From: UBA7359 sp963976795
GTDB taxonomy: Bacteria; Pseudomonadota; Gammaproteobacteria; Eutrophobiales; Eutrophobiaceae
Direction: 5' to 3'
Assembly: GCA_963976795.1 (NCBI GenBank)
Contig: CAXBLT010000012.1
Span: 22,829-86,828 of the forward strand
DNA length: 64,000 nt
Part shown: piece after piece, positions 16,935 through 25,806 of the stretch
Layout: every line of letters starts with the position of its first letter
Position numbering within the stretch: the stretch's first letter is position 1
Notes under the pieces: model-generated
Told to the model about the DNA's origin: nothing
The model's database searches: none
The model's input: only the letters and a program-made list of their open reading frames with translations
Translations under genes and position numbers: made by a program

Positions 16935-19900
16935 ATGAGCTCTAGGGAAAAATGGTTTTCCAATCTTATTATTAGAGTACCGTTGATGATACGGGTATTC
17001 TTTTGTTTATCTTTATTCACCCTTTCAGTAAATTCCTCAGCCGCCGAAAACACTTTTACGATGGCGGTTAAACCACAACACGTTACCGTACCTCAAGGTG
17101 GTGTTACTCAAGCCAATTTAGAAGTTGTTGAATTTGGGAAATTTGATGCCCCAGTTTTTATTCAGCCTGAAATTCAGAATGGTATTCGATTGGATTTACT
17201 CAGTGCAGCTACCGGTTATGTCAGGTATAGCAGTGCCCGACAATGGATAGTATCGCCTGATAGTAGCAATAAAAGTATCAGCCAACTAACAATTACGACT
17301 TATCCGGATACAGTCCCTGGAGAATACACGCTTACTGTATGGGGGCAACGTAATGACCAAAAAACAGTAGATCGGGTTGTGCGTAGGGGGCGGACGTATC
17401 AGATCCCTACAAAAGTACCGAATATCTCTAAAGCCATTGCAACAATCAAAGTAACAGTAACGGCTGATCCTGCTTTTATCGGATTGATAGAGCCTGTTGA
17501 GTTTGAAATTTCTGCTGGTGTAACAGAAATGATTACCCCGCCTTCGCCAAACTTTTATTTAAATCAGATTTATATAACTGCATCAAGATCGATTAACACT
17601 ATCAAAATGGAAGCTGCCATGGAAACTAAGGCAGAGGGTGTGAGTGTTGTTATGATGTATAACAACCGGCATAAACCCGGTGTTACGCCCTCTAATTACT
17701 TGCGTGTAACAGTAACAGAACAGGCAAAACCTGGCACCTACTATGCAATTGTTACAGCTACCTCGAAAGGTACTAATAAGAAGACATTAACTAGAACTGC
17801 TAGAGTCAAACTTATCGTTCCTGAAAAAGTTGATGAAGAGCCAACATCGGTTTCAATAGATAAAGATATTAAGCCGGATGAAGTCAATTGTATCGGTGCG
17901 AGTTGTGCGGAAGATATTGGCACTAATTTTGGTGGTGATCCCGATTCAGCTGTGTCTACACGCTCCGTTTTAGATGATTTGGGCTATGACAAAAAAGACG
18001 CTTCGAATCTAACTTTGAACACGGGTTTATTACCCAGACAAAATAGAACACTGGCAACTCCATTAATTAAAACCTGTGAACGTTGTCAATCTCTGGCGGA
18101 CAGGATTTATGAATTGGATGAACGTTTGGTAACGTTAGAAAGTTCCATGACCTTGTGGGAATCTGTTGAAAATGATCCCGCCAAACGTAATGCACTCATC
18201 AAAGAACAGGAAGAAAATGAAGCTGAACAAGCGAGATTAAGAAAACAACTAACAGAATGCGAAAAGCAATGTTATCCCTCAACAACATCTATCCAGATTA
18301 ATTGTAAAGGTCCGGGGTGTACTGAGGGAATCACCGGAACATGTATTGGGAATTCTTGTGGTAAGTCATTCGATTTGTATTGTCCGGGAACAGCTTGTGC
18401 AGAAGATGTGCTTGTTTCTTGTTCAGGTGATGATTGTGCTAATGAAGGCACTTTAGACTGTGAAACGGGTGAATGTACAGAGGTGGGTAGTTTTTCTTGT
18501 GGAGGTTTTGGATGCAATGCTGTTCCCACCCATTCAGTTTTGGATGATTTGGATTATGACAAAACAAACGTTTCGAATTTACCGTTGAACACTAATTTAT
18601 TCCCTAGACAAAATACAACGCTAGTCCCAAGAACCCAGACCTGTGAGCTTTGCCAATCAATCGCAGATCAACTCTATGAGTTGGATGTGCGCCTGAATGA
18701 ACTGGAAAACGGTCAGCACTTGTGGGAGGCCGTGCAAGATCAACCAGCAGAACAGGAAAAACTTCACAAGGAAGCACGGGATAAAAAAGTGGAAAGGGAG
18801 AAGCTGGCGGCAAAATTGGAACTATGCCAAAAGAAATGCCCCAAGGAAGAATATATTTCCTTCCCCGAATCGATTGAAATCAATTGTGTTGGGACTGGCT
18901 GTACTGAGGGTATTACCGGGACATGTATTGGAAACTCCTGTGGCGAATCATTTGATTTATTTTGTCCAGGGACGGGTTGTGCAGAAGATGTTCTTGTTTC
19001 TTGCTCAGATGATAGTTGCGCTAATGAAGGAACAGTAGATTGTGATGCCGGCAAATGTGATGGCGTAGGTGGGTTTACATGTGGAGACGCTGGTTGTGAA
19101 GAGGTACTGCCAAATTCTACCCCGAATAATTTCATATCCGTACTTGATGATGTGGGATTTGATACAGGACTAGGTTTCGGTTCCGCCACTTTTGTATCTC
19201 CTGCTAACGCAGCTTGTCCACGATGTGAATATAGTGCTCAAGTCAGGAATGAGTTGATAAAAGAATTTAATGAGTTTGAAGAAAGATTTAATAGAGTTCT
19301 GGATTGGATAGTTGAAGCAAAAGCTGATTCCGTTGCAGCAAGAGAAGATGTTAAGTCTATGATGGAAGAAATAAAAGCTATAAAAGAATCGAGTTTCACT
19401 TCTTACGTAGATGAAAAGTACCTACACAGGTACATTACTGAAAATGGTCACGAAGCTACCAGTTTACTGATTGAGGATATGAGTGAAGAGGAAATCTCTG
19501 CCATGGAAGAGGTAGAAGACAGTCTTGATAGAAAATTAGAAAACCTAGAAGAGAGACTGCCAAAAGCGAAGAGAGATTTTGATGTAAAAGCTAAACGTTT
19601 TATTAACCTTATTAGTAAAAGAACTATATTAATTCGTGAGAGAAAAGAGTTAATAGCAAAGCTTGATGAAGCTGCAAAAGCGTTGCATGCATGTGAACTC
19701 AAATGGTGTATCACCGTCGAGTTAATTGATGTCATCAGTATTGCCGGCAATCCACCTTATGATCGTATAGACCCAATTAAAGAAGAGAGTGATGATAACG
19801 TTGCTACGGTTAAGGTTATTAATAATATCCCAATTAGTCGATTGCCTGCTCCTTCTCCAGCACACTTACCATTTTGTTCCGAAACGCATTATCACGGGAG

Positions 19901-20012
19901 TGCGAAAAATTGTAATGGTGTTTTAACTCCTGACCTGTTTCCAGGTAACTGTGGCCAAGGTAAGGAATCAGAAGTTAAATCTATTCCCGTTACTTCTTGT
20001 CCGGATTTATAA
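16935..20012 (+). CDS. uncharacterised exported protein with CX4C arrays, CxxC motifs and coiled coils
   Basis: A 1025-residue protein I do not recognise. A signal peptide is likely (hydrophobic 17-33, cleavage near NSSAA/EN). Residues about 40-175 and 180-296 look like two beta-sandwich domains (VPGEYTLTVWG; KPGTYYAIVTA). Then come repeated modules. One isolated CX4C pair is at C319-C324. Six pairs lie at C457, 470, 483, 496, 509 and 522, and six more at C651, 664, 677, 690, 703 and 716, always 13 residues apart. Each module leads into an SVLDD box (344, 534, 735), a CxxC (381, 570, 761) and a coiled coil closed by another Cys pair (442/446, 631/635, 920/925). The third coiled coil is long (about 765-925). 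The tail is Cys-containing. It starts a three-gene operon with an unknown exported protein and a barrel protein. Disulfide formation in the periplasm or a metal-binding role are both possible. Confidence 0.7.
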   Translation: MSSREKWFSNLIIRVPLMIRVFFCLSLFTLSVNSSAAENTFTMAVKPQHVTVPQGGVTQANLEVVEFGKFDAPVFIQPEIQNGIRLDLLSAATGYVRYSSARQWIVSPDSSNKSISQLTITTYPDTVPGEYTLTVWGQRNDQKTVDRVVRRGRTYQIPTKVPNISKAIATIKVTVTADPAFIGLIEPVEFEISAGVTEMITPPSPNFYLNQIYITASRSINTIKMEAAMETKAEGVSVVMMYNNRHKPGVTPSNYLRVTVTEQAKPGTYYAIVTATSKGTNKKTLTRTARVKLIVPEKVDEEPTSVSIDKDIKPDEVNCIGASCAEDIGTNFGGDPDSAVSTRSVLDDLGYDKKDASNLTLNTGLLPRQNRTLATPLIKTCERCQSLADRIYELDERLVTLESSMTLWESVENDPAKRNALIKEQEENEAEQARLRKQLTECEKQCYPSTTSIQINCKGPGCTEGITGTCIGNSCGKSFDLYCPGTACAEDVLVSCSGDDCANEGTLDCETGECTEVGSFSCGGFGCNAVPTHSVLDDLDYDKTNVSNLPLNTNLFPRQNTTLVPRTQTCELCQSIADQLYELDVRLNELENGQHLWEAVQDQPAEQEKLHKEARDKKVEREKLAAKLELCQKKCPKEEYISFPESIEINCVGTGCTEGITGTCIGNSCGESFDLFCPGTGCAEDVLVSCSDDSCANEGTVDCDAGKCDGVGGFTCGDAGCEEVLPNSTPNNFISVLDDVGFDTGLGFGSATFVSPANAACPRCEYSAQVRNELIKEFNEFEERFNRVLDWIVEAKADSVAAREDVKSMMEEIKAIKESSFTSYVDEKYLHRYITENGHEATSLLIEDMSEEEISAMEEVEDSLDRKLENLEERLPKAKRDFDVKAKRFINLISKRTILIRERKELIAKLDEAAKALHACELKWCITVELIDVISIAGNPPYDRIDPIKEESDDNVATVKVINNIPISRLPAPSPAHLPFCSETHYHGSAKNCNGVLTPDLFPGNCGQGKESEVKSIPVTSCPDL
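18303..18515 (+). repeat. 13-codon CX4C repeat array 1
   Basis: Residues 457-527 of the protein: six CX4C pairs with a strict period of 13 residues (39 bases). The first Cys falls at 457, 470, 483, 496, 509 and 522, and most pairs read CxGxxC. There is no insertion or deletion between units. Confidence 0.85.
18885..19097 (+). repeat. 13-codon CX4C repeat array 2
   Basis: Residues 651-721: a second set of six pairs with the same strict period (651, 664, 677, 690, 703, 716). It lies 194 residues after array 1 and is closely similar to it (both contain CTEGITGTCIGNSCG and CAEDVLVSC). This points to an internal duplication of the whole array plus coiled-coil module. Confidence 0.85.
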
Positions 20013-20024
20013 GCATGTATACCA

Positions 20025-20561
20025 ATGGATAAACTTAATTCAAAAAAAATAAACGAGTTTAGCAGGATGGTCTTGTTTTTTTGTCTATTAGCTTTGGCGG
20101 GCAGCCCATCTCAGGCACGTCAATTTCGCAATCTAACTCCCATTGCGTCACCGGAGACACAAGGAGCGAATTTGCCCGAGGGCGCAGTTCCAGTTCAACA
20201 AGCGCAACCACTTTCACGTAGTGATGTAGAGCCTTTGATAAGGGATGTGATTGAAAAATGGAATACGAGCGGGATGTCATCAACTTTATCTGATCAATTT
20301 TATGATAAGAGTAGGTTGCTTGATGTAATGGATACCGGGGTGCCCCGAGACGCGAAATTGCGTATCCAATCGATACAAAGTATTCAAACCTTACAGCAAT
20401 ATCAGGTGCCCGCGGAAAATAATAGAAATAATCTGGTTAGTATTGTTTCTGCAACAGCGCGTACACAACTTGAATTTAATAATTCATCAGGCTTTCAAAA
20501 ACGCATTGGCACAAATGAATTTATCCTGAAGATTACCCGACCAGCTCCGCCCTCGTTATGA
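20025..20561 (+). CDS. uncharacterised exported protein
   Basis: A 178-residue product with a signal peptide (basic start, hydrophobic 15-27, cleavage near SPSQA/RQ). The mature part is polar, with a helical stretch (SRSDVEPLIRDVIEKWN) and a Gln/Asn-rich C-terminal half (IQSIQSIQTLQQYQV), ending in a possible beta segment (NEFILKITRPAPP). I know no family for it. It starts 12 bases after the CX4C protein and overlaps the next gene by ATGA, so it is the middle gene of a tight three-gene operon. Its small size and export suggest a periplasmic accessory or adaptor for the barrel protein; this is inference. Confidence 0.7.
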   Translation: MDKLNSKKINEFSRMVLFFCLLALAGSPSQARQFRNLTPIASPETQGANLPEGAVPVQQAQPLSRSDVEPLIRDVIEKWNTSGMSSTLSDQFYDKSRLLDVMDTGVPRDAKLRIQSIQSIQTLQQYQVPAENNRNNLVSIVSATARTQLEFNNSSGFQKRIGTNEFILKITRPAPPSL

Positions 20562-22774
20562 AATGTGATCCTGTAAACGCTTTCTCTATTACTGACTCAG
20601 AAAAGGTAATAATTGCTTTATGTTTGTCTGTTTATTCAGTTTTTGCCGTAGCTGAAATTGAATTCATGAATGATTGGAATATTAATGGCAGTAATACACT
20701 ACGGAGTTCTGTCTATGATGCAAATGGTCCAGGCGCGGCCAGCCCGTACCCTAATGAAGGCGGCATGTATTTTGATGAATTTAATGTCTATTTGAGTAAA
20801 CAGAATTCACGTTATGACACTATGCGCGGAGAAATTTCCGGTGTTTATAATGCTAATGATGATTACCGGTCCTCGGATTTTGGGATGGTACCTGAGCGGA
20901 TGCGATTTTTGCGCGAGAACGGTGATGCTGATATTCCCTATCGAGCTGAGTTTGGTGATCACTTTGCTTACTATAGTTATTTAACATTACAACGTTCGCT
21001 GAAAGGCGCGCAACTTGAACTGCAACCTAATGTTGAAACCTATGGTTATCGTCATTCCTTTGTGATGACAACTGGTGCGAGTGAATCCAATTGGCGCGAC
21101 CTGACCTTGCAAGATGACTATACAACGGGGATGTCTTGGTTGATGCAAGATGAACAAGGCGGTTTCAGTTTAAATATAGTGCATAATTTTCGTGATAATT
21201 CCTTTAAAGCAGGGACATTAGATCGTAATCAATATGTCTTTAGTTTGGCGGGACAAAGGCAGTTTAATAGTCCGGACTACAGTGTCTCCATTGAAGCAGA
21301 AGTTGCCCATTTTCTAGGCGACCATAATGGCGTCTCTGGTGCTGCTAGTGGGCAGGATAGAGCCGGGAATGGCTATTTTTTTCAAGTTAGTGGTCAGAGC
21401 AAAACCATGCCATGGGATTACCGCTTACGGTTTGATCGCTATGATCAAGACTTTCAACCCAATGGTGCAATTGTCACCTCTGATCGACGTTCGTTTGAAT
21501 TGCACAGTGGTTGGTTACATCAGTCCGGTGTAAGGTCACGAGGGCGTATTCAATTCTTTGAAGACGGTTTTGAAACGACGAACAAGACAAGTACGCGAAC
21601 CTATGGGATGAATTTCACTGGGCCACTGTTAAAAATGATTGCCTCAGACGTCAATGGCAGCCTGGATGCGTTTATTCAAAAACGTGACAATGAAACAAAG
21701 ACAGTAGAAGTTACGACACATAATGTGAACCTTAATTTAAGTAAGCCTTTAGGTCATGGTTGGTTTGGTCGTGGCGCTCTCTTTATCCAGAATGTCAATG
21801 ATGAGACCGGGAGTGGCTCGGATGCTCTTACCAGACAAGTCAGTTTCAATGCAGATCATTCAATAGCATTTGCCGGTTTTCAGGGAGTTATCGCACCAGG
21901 TATCATGTTACGCACATTACGTAAGGGGACAAATGATTCGACAGATTTCAACCCAACTTTGGCACTGTCACTCAATCGCGGCCCACACGCATTAAGGATG
22001 GATTATGGTTCTCTGGTGCAAAACAGATCGATTGCTGTCAGTGGCCCGGACATCAATATACATACATTAAACCTGGATTACCGTTACACCAATAAACAAC
22101 ATACCTTTGGTTTGGAATCTAATTTATTTGGTCGTGATCCGGATCCAGGCGATTCAACTGAAGCCTATCGAATATCGGCTTATTGGACCTATCAATTTGA
22201 TCGACCCGCTTCGACAGTGGCAGCGAGTACTACTGCTCTTGGTGTTGAGGCATCGACTCCGACAGAAGCAGAGGTAAGCATTCCAGGATTAGCGCCAGGC
22301 TTGACTGAAGATGCGGTGCAGTTGGCCTTATCAAATGCGGGCATCGGCAATGGTGCGCCACAAGCGGGATGGGTTGTGTATGAATATCCGTTATTATCAG
22401 ACGTGTTTAGACGTCAGCGTTTAGCTCTGGAATTTATCACCGGAAGTTTGGAACGTTCAGCCTTGGTAATTGACTTTGAGAATGTAGGAGATCGTGATTC
22501 GGTTGTACAAACTTTTGAACGGATTCGACAAACTTTAATCAGGCAATTGGGTAGTCCGACCCGGACGATTGAAGAAGGTCAGTTTGCTGCGAGTTTTGTA
22601 ACAGATGTGAACGCGCAGCGCTTGATCCGCATAGTTGAATGGAACACCTCCAGCGGAGTGATTAGGTTTGGTATACCGCGCCGTCTTGATAATCAAGTGC
22701 GTATGGAAATCCAACATGCACGTCGTTTCCCACAGCCGCGCGAGACGTTATGGAGTATCGAGGGAATACGATAG
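20558..22774 (+). CDS. uncharacterised outer-membrane beta-barrel protein with C-terminal soluble domain
   Basis: A 738-residue protein with an N-terminal hydrophobic signal (about 17-32, ending SVFAVA/EI). Residues about 40-555 show alternating aromatic and polar strands separated by short turns (for example GYFFQVSGQSK, WDYRLRFDRYDQDF, KQHTFGLESNLFGRD, AYWTYQFDR), as in a large outer-membrane barrel. After a short Ala/Thr/Pro linker (555-578) comes a separate soluble domain of about 160 residues (LTEDAVQLALSNAGIG...VIDFENVGDRDSVVQTFERIR), so the chain does not end with the usual final barrel strand. I do not recognise either part. It is the last gene of the operon, coupled by ATGA to the small exported protein. 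A role as receptor, exporter or anchor for the CX4C protein is inferred only from the context. Confidence 0.72.
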   Translation: MKCDPVNAFSITDSEKVIIALCLSVYSVFAVAEIEFMNDWNINGSNTLRSSVYDANGPGAASPYPNEGGMYFDEFNVYLSKQNSRYDTMRGEISGVYNANDDYRSSDFGMVPERMRFLRENGDADIPYRAEFGDHFAYYSYLTLQRSLKGAQLELQPNVETYGYRHSFVMTTGASESNWRDLTLQDDYTTGMSWLMQDEQGGFSLNIVHNFRDNSFKAGTLDRNQYVFSLAGQRQFNSPDYSVSIEAEVAHFLGDHNGVSGAASGQDRAGNGYFFQVSGQSKTMPWDYRLRFDRYDQDFQPNGAIVTSDRRSFELHSGWLHQSGVRSRGRIQFFEDGFETTNKTSTRTYGMNFTGPLLKMIASDVNGSLDAFIQKRDNETKTVEVTTHNVNLNLSKPLGHGWFGRGALFIQNVNDETGSGSDALTRQVSFNADHSIAFAGFQGVIAPGIMLRTLRKGTNDSTDFNPTLALSLNRGPHALRMDYGSLVQNRSIAVSGPDINIHTLNLDYRYTNKQHTFGLESNLFGRDPDPGDSTEAYRISAYWTYQFDRPASTVAASTTALGVEASTPTEAEVSIPGLAPGLTEDAVQLALSNAGIGNGAPQAGWVVYEYPLLSDVFRRQRLALEFITGSLERSALVIDFENVGDRDSVVQTFERIRQTLIRQLGSPTRTIEEGQFAASFVTDVNAQRLIRIVEWNTSSGVIRFGIPRRLDNQVRMEIQHARRFPQPRETLWSIEGIR

Positions 22775-22998
22775 ATCAGTAAATAGATGCAATCGTAAAG
22801 CCTGTAAATTGTGTTTATGCACAACGTACAAAATTACTAGATTAAAGGACAGTAATAAACCGTATTACCTAGATTATCGTTTGATGATCTTGCTCACCAG
22901 CTTTACTAAACGTCATGGATAAAGCGACTCTCGTATCTAAATTAAAAATTCGCTATTATGCGACGCTTTTTGAATAGTACATTTGAGGTGTAAGGGTA

Positions 22999-23832
22999 AT
23001 GTCATTGGACGAAAACTGGTTTTCTGAGCCAGCGCAGGGTCATGCAATCTCTCTGGAGATTAACCAGAAGTTGCACGAAGAAAAATCCCTTCATCAAATT
23101 ATAGCGATCTATGAGACCAAGACCTTTGGTCGTTTAATGACCCTCGATGGTGTAATTATGATGACGTCGCGTGACAATTTTATCTATCACGAAATGTTAT
23201 CGCACCCTGCTTTGTATAACCATCCCAACCCGAAAGATGTGGCTATTGTTGGCGGCGGTGACTGTGGCACATTAAAAGAAGTCTTGAAGCATGAAACGGT
23301 GAAACAAATAACGCAGGTTGAATTGGACGAGCGCGTCACCCGTATTTCAGAAGAATATTTTCCTGAACTATGTGAAGGTAACAATGATCCTCGTGCGACA
23401 TTAGTATTTGAAGTTCCCATGAGCTGGATGCAACATGCCGAGCCTGGTTCGCTAGATGTGATCATCGTCGATAGAGTTAAACAAGAAAAACATCTATTTC
23501 AAGAATCCTTTTACCGGGATTGTCTAGCTGCATTACGCGAAGGCGGGATTGTGGTTACTCAAAGTAAGTCACCATTATTGAATTTTGGAGATATTGTCGA
23601 CTTGCGTGCTGAGATGCAAAAAGCAGGTTATGTTGAAATTCAAACAATTCAATTTCCTGTTACGACCTATGCTTCTGGTTGGTGGACTGTAACCATGGCG
23701 CGAAAAGGTCAAAAGTTCGGTGATTTTCGTGAGCAGATGGCAAGACATAAGCCTTTTAATACCAAGTATTACAACGCGGATATCCATAAAGCCTGCTCAG
23801 CACTGCCTCAATTCATGCAGGATGTCTTCTAG
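22999..23832 (+). CDS. speE: SpeE-like aminopropyltransferase homologue with altered active site
   Basis: A 277-residue spermidine-synthase fold protein. It keeps the N-terminal beta domain (FGRLMTLDGVIMMTSRDNFIYHEM), the nucleotide loop GGGDCGTLKEVLKH and the C-terminal TTYASGWWTVTMA. Two catalytic motifs differ from the family as I know it: the adenine-binding acidic motif (D/N-G) reads FEVPMSW, and the putrescine-gripping DSTDP motif reads DRVKQEKHLF, which keeps the first aspartate but loses the second. It may use another acceptor amine or be inactive. The frame is intact and the start has AAGG upstream. It precedes mnmG in the same direction. The gene symbol names the family only. Confidence 0.75.
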   Translation: MSLDENWFSEPAQGHAISLEINQKLHEEKSLHQIIAIYETKTFGRLMTLDGVIMMTSRDNFIYHEMLSHPALYNHPNPKDVAIVGGGDCGTLKEVLKHETVKQITQVELDERVTRISEEYFPELCEGNNDPRATLVFEVPMSWMQHAEPGSLDVIIVDRVKQEKHLFQESFYRDCLAALREGGIVVTQSKSPLLNFGDIVDLRAEMQKAGYVEIQTIQFPVTTYASGWWTVTMARKGQKFGDFREQMARHKPFNTKYYNADIHKACSALPQFMQDVF

Positions 23833-23894
23833 GGCCAATTATTTCCTTGGCTAGGCTTACATTATTGTAGGCAATCGCTACAATAAGCGCCTTT

Positions 23895-25790
23895 ATGACA
23901 ACACATTCTGAAAATTATGCCGTCATCATTGTTGGTGGTGGTCATGCTGGAACCGAGGCCGCTATGGCGTCGGCACGTATGGGTGCGCGCACCTTATTAC
24001 TAACGCATAGCGTAGAAACGCTTGGACAGATGTCCTGTAATCCGGCGATAGGTGGTATTGGTAAAGGGCATTTGGTCAAAGAGATCGATGCGATGGGTGG
24101 CCTAATGGCGACGGCGGCGGATCATAGCGGAATACAATTTCGTATTTTGAATTCCCGTAAAGGCCCGGCAGTACGCGCTACGCGCGCACAGATAGACCGT
24201 TCTTTATATCGGCAGGTTGTTCGTCCTGCACTCGAAAACCAGGAAAACCTGTTTATATTTCAACAAGCAGTAGATGACCTTATTGTCGAAGGCGAGCAGG
24301 TTCGTGGTGTAGTGACGCAAGCTGGACTGAGGTTTATGGCACCAACCGTGGTGTTGACCGTGGGTACGTTCCTTGGTGGCAAGATTCATATTGGTGATCG
24401 CAACCATGCCGGTGGCAGGGCAGGCGATCCGCCTTCAATTGCGTTGGCAGATCGATTACGTGAATTACCTTTTAATGTTGGACGACTGAAGACGGGAACG
24501 CCGCCGCGTATTGATGGTAAGACGATCGACTACAGTCAGTTACAAGCACAACCGGGTGATGACCCGGTACCGGTGTTTTCTTATATCGGTAATGCCGATC
24601 AACACCCGCAGCAGGTGTCTTGTCATATTACTTATACTAATGAATATACCCACGATATTATTCGCGGGGCTTTGGATCGTTCACCAATGTATAACGGCAA
24701 TATAGAAGGTACTGGGCCACGTTATTGTCCATCTGTAGAAGACAAAGTTATGCGCTTTGCAGATAAAGATGCACATCAAATTTTTATTGAACCAGAAGGT
24801 TTGACTAGTAATGAGGTCTATCCCAATGGCATCTCAACATCTTTACCTTACGACGCACAGATCGGTTTGGTGCGTTCGATAAAAGGTTTTGAACATGCGC
24901 ATATCACCCGCCCAGGCTATGCCATTGAATATGATTTTTTTGATCCACGTGAGTTGTCCCCTTGGCTAGAAACACGGTTTATTAAAGGTTTGTTTTTTGC
25001 TGGACAAATCAATGGTACGACGGGGTATGAAGAGGCAGCAGCTCAAGGCTTATTAGCCGGGTTAAATGCCGCGTTGCGAACGCAAGATAAAGAGCCCTGG
25101 TTTCCACGCCGTGACGAGGCTTATCTAGGCGTGTTGGTCGATGACTTGATCACTATGGGCACGACAGAACCTTATCGAATGTTTACCAGTCGTGCAGAAT
25201 ATCGATTGATGTTGCGAGAAGATAATGCCGATTTACGTTTGACAGAAAAAGCACATGGCATGGGGCTTGTTGATGATAATCGTTGGCGGCTGTTCAGCGA
25301 AAAACGCGATGCCGTGACCCAGGAAACGGAACGTCTGGACAAAATATGGGTGGGTTCTCCCAAGCTTTCAGTTGAAGTCGCTGAACGTGTGTTGGGTCAA
25401 TCAATACGCAAAGATATTAATTTGTTGCAGTTATTACGACGACCCGAAATTACCTATGACGATATTTCAAAGTTACCGAATATTGCCATTAATGGTATTG
25501 ACCCGAAGGTTACTGAACAAGTTGAAATACAAGTGAAGTATTCCGGTTATATCCAGCGGCAGGAAGAAGAGATCGATCGTAATCGACGCCATGAGGAATC
25601 TGCATTACCTGATGATCTTGATTATCAACAGGTGAGAGGTTTGTCATCTGAAGTTATCGAAAAGTTATCAAAACATCGGCCTGTCAACCTGGGACAGGCT
25701 TCCCGCATTCAAGGAATAACACCGGCGGCTATTTCTCTACTACGCGTACACTTGAAGAAGCAATCCTTGTTGCTGCAAAAAAGTGCCTGA
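23895..25790 (+). CDS. mnmG: tRNA uridine-5-carboxymethylaminomethyl modification enzyme MnmG
   Basis: A 631-residue FAD-dependent enzyme that, with MnmE, modifies U34 of certain tRNAs. Visible features are the FAD motif IVGGGHAGTEAA near the N-terminus, SCNPAIGGIGKGHLVKEIDA, GLKTGTPPRI-type sequence (RLKTGTPPRIDG), the FAGQINGTTGYEEAAAQG loop and the C-terminal MnmE- and tRNA-binding region (VKYSGYIQRQ...). The length matches the usual 620-630. It is followed by rsmG 16 bases later, the normal order in proteobacteria; mnmE is not in this window. Confidence 0.97.
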   Translation: MTTHSENYAVIIVGGGHAGTEAAMASARMGARTLLLTHSVETLGQMSCNPAIGGIGKGHLVKEIDAMGGLMATAADHSGIQFRILNSRKGPAVRATRAQIDRSLYRQVVRPALENQENLFIFQQAVDDLIVEGEQVRGVVTQAGLRFMAPTVVLTVGTFLGGKIHIGDRNHAGGRAGDPPSIALADRLRELPFNVGRLKTGTPPRIDGKTIDYSQLQAQPGDDPVPVFSYIGNADQHPQQVSCHITYTNEYTHDIIRGALDRSPMYNGNIEGTGPRYCPSVEDKVMRFADKDAHQIFIEPEGLTSNEVYPNGISTSLPYDAQIGLVRSIKGFEHAHITRPGYAIEYDFFDPRELSPWLETRFIKGLFFAGQINGTTGYEEAAAQGLLAGLNAALRTQDKEPWFPRRDEAYLGVLVDDLITMGTTEPYRMFTSRAEYRLMLREDNADLRLTEKAHGMGLVDDNRWRLFSEKRDAVTQETERLDKIWVGSPKLSVEVAERVLGQSIRKDINLLQLLRRPEITYDDISKLPNIAINGIDPKVTEQVEIQVKYSGYIQRQEEEIDRNRRHEESALPDDLDYQQVRGLSSEVIEKLSKHRPVNLGQASRIQGITPAAISLLRVHLKKQSLLLQKSA

Positions 25791-25806
25791 GCCTTGGGCA
25801 CTCTGA

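Noticed and set aside
22815..22823. Single DnaA-box match TTATGCACA upstream of the SpeE-like gene
   Set aside because: Only one box was found, with no cluster and no AT-rich unwinding region, so an origin of replication cannot be claimed despite the nearby mnmG and parAB genes.
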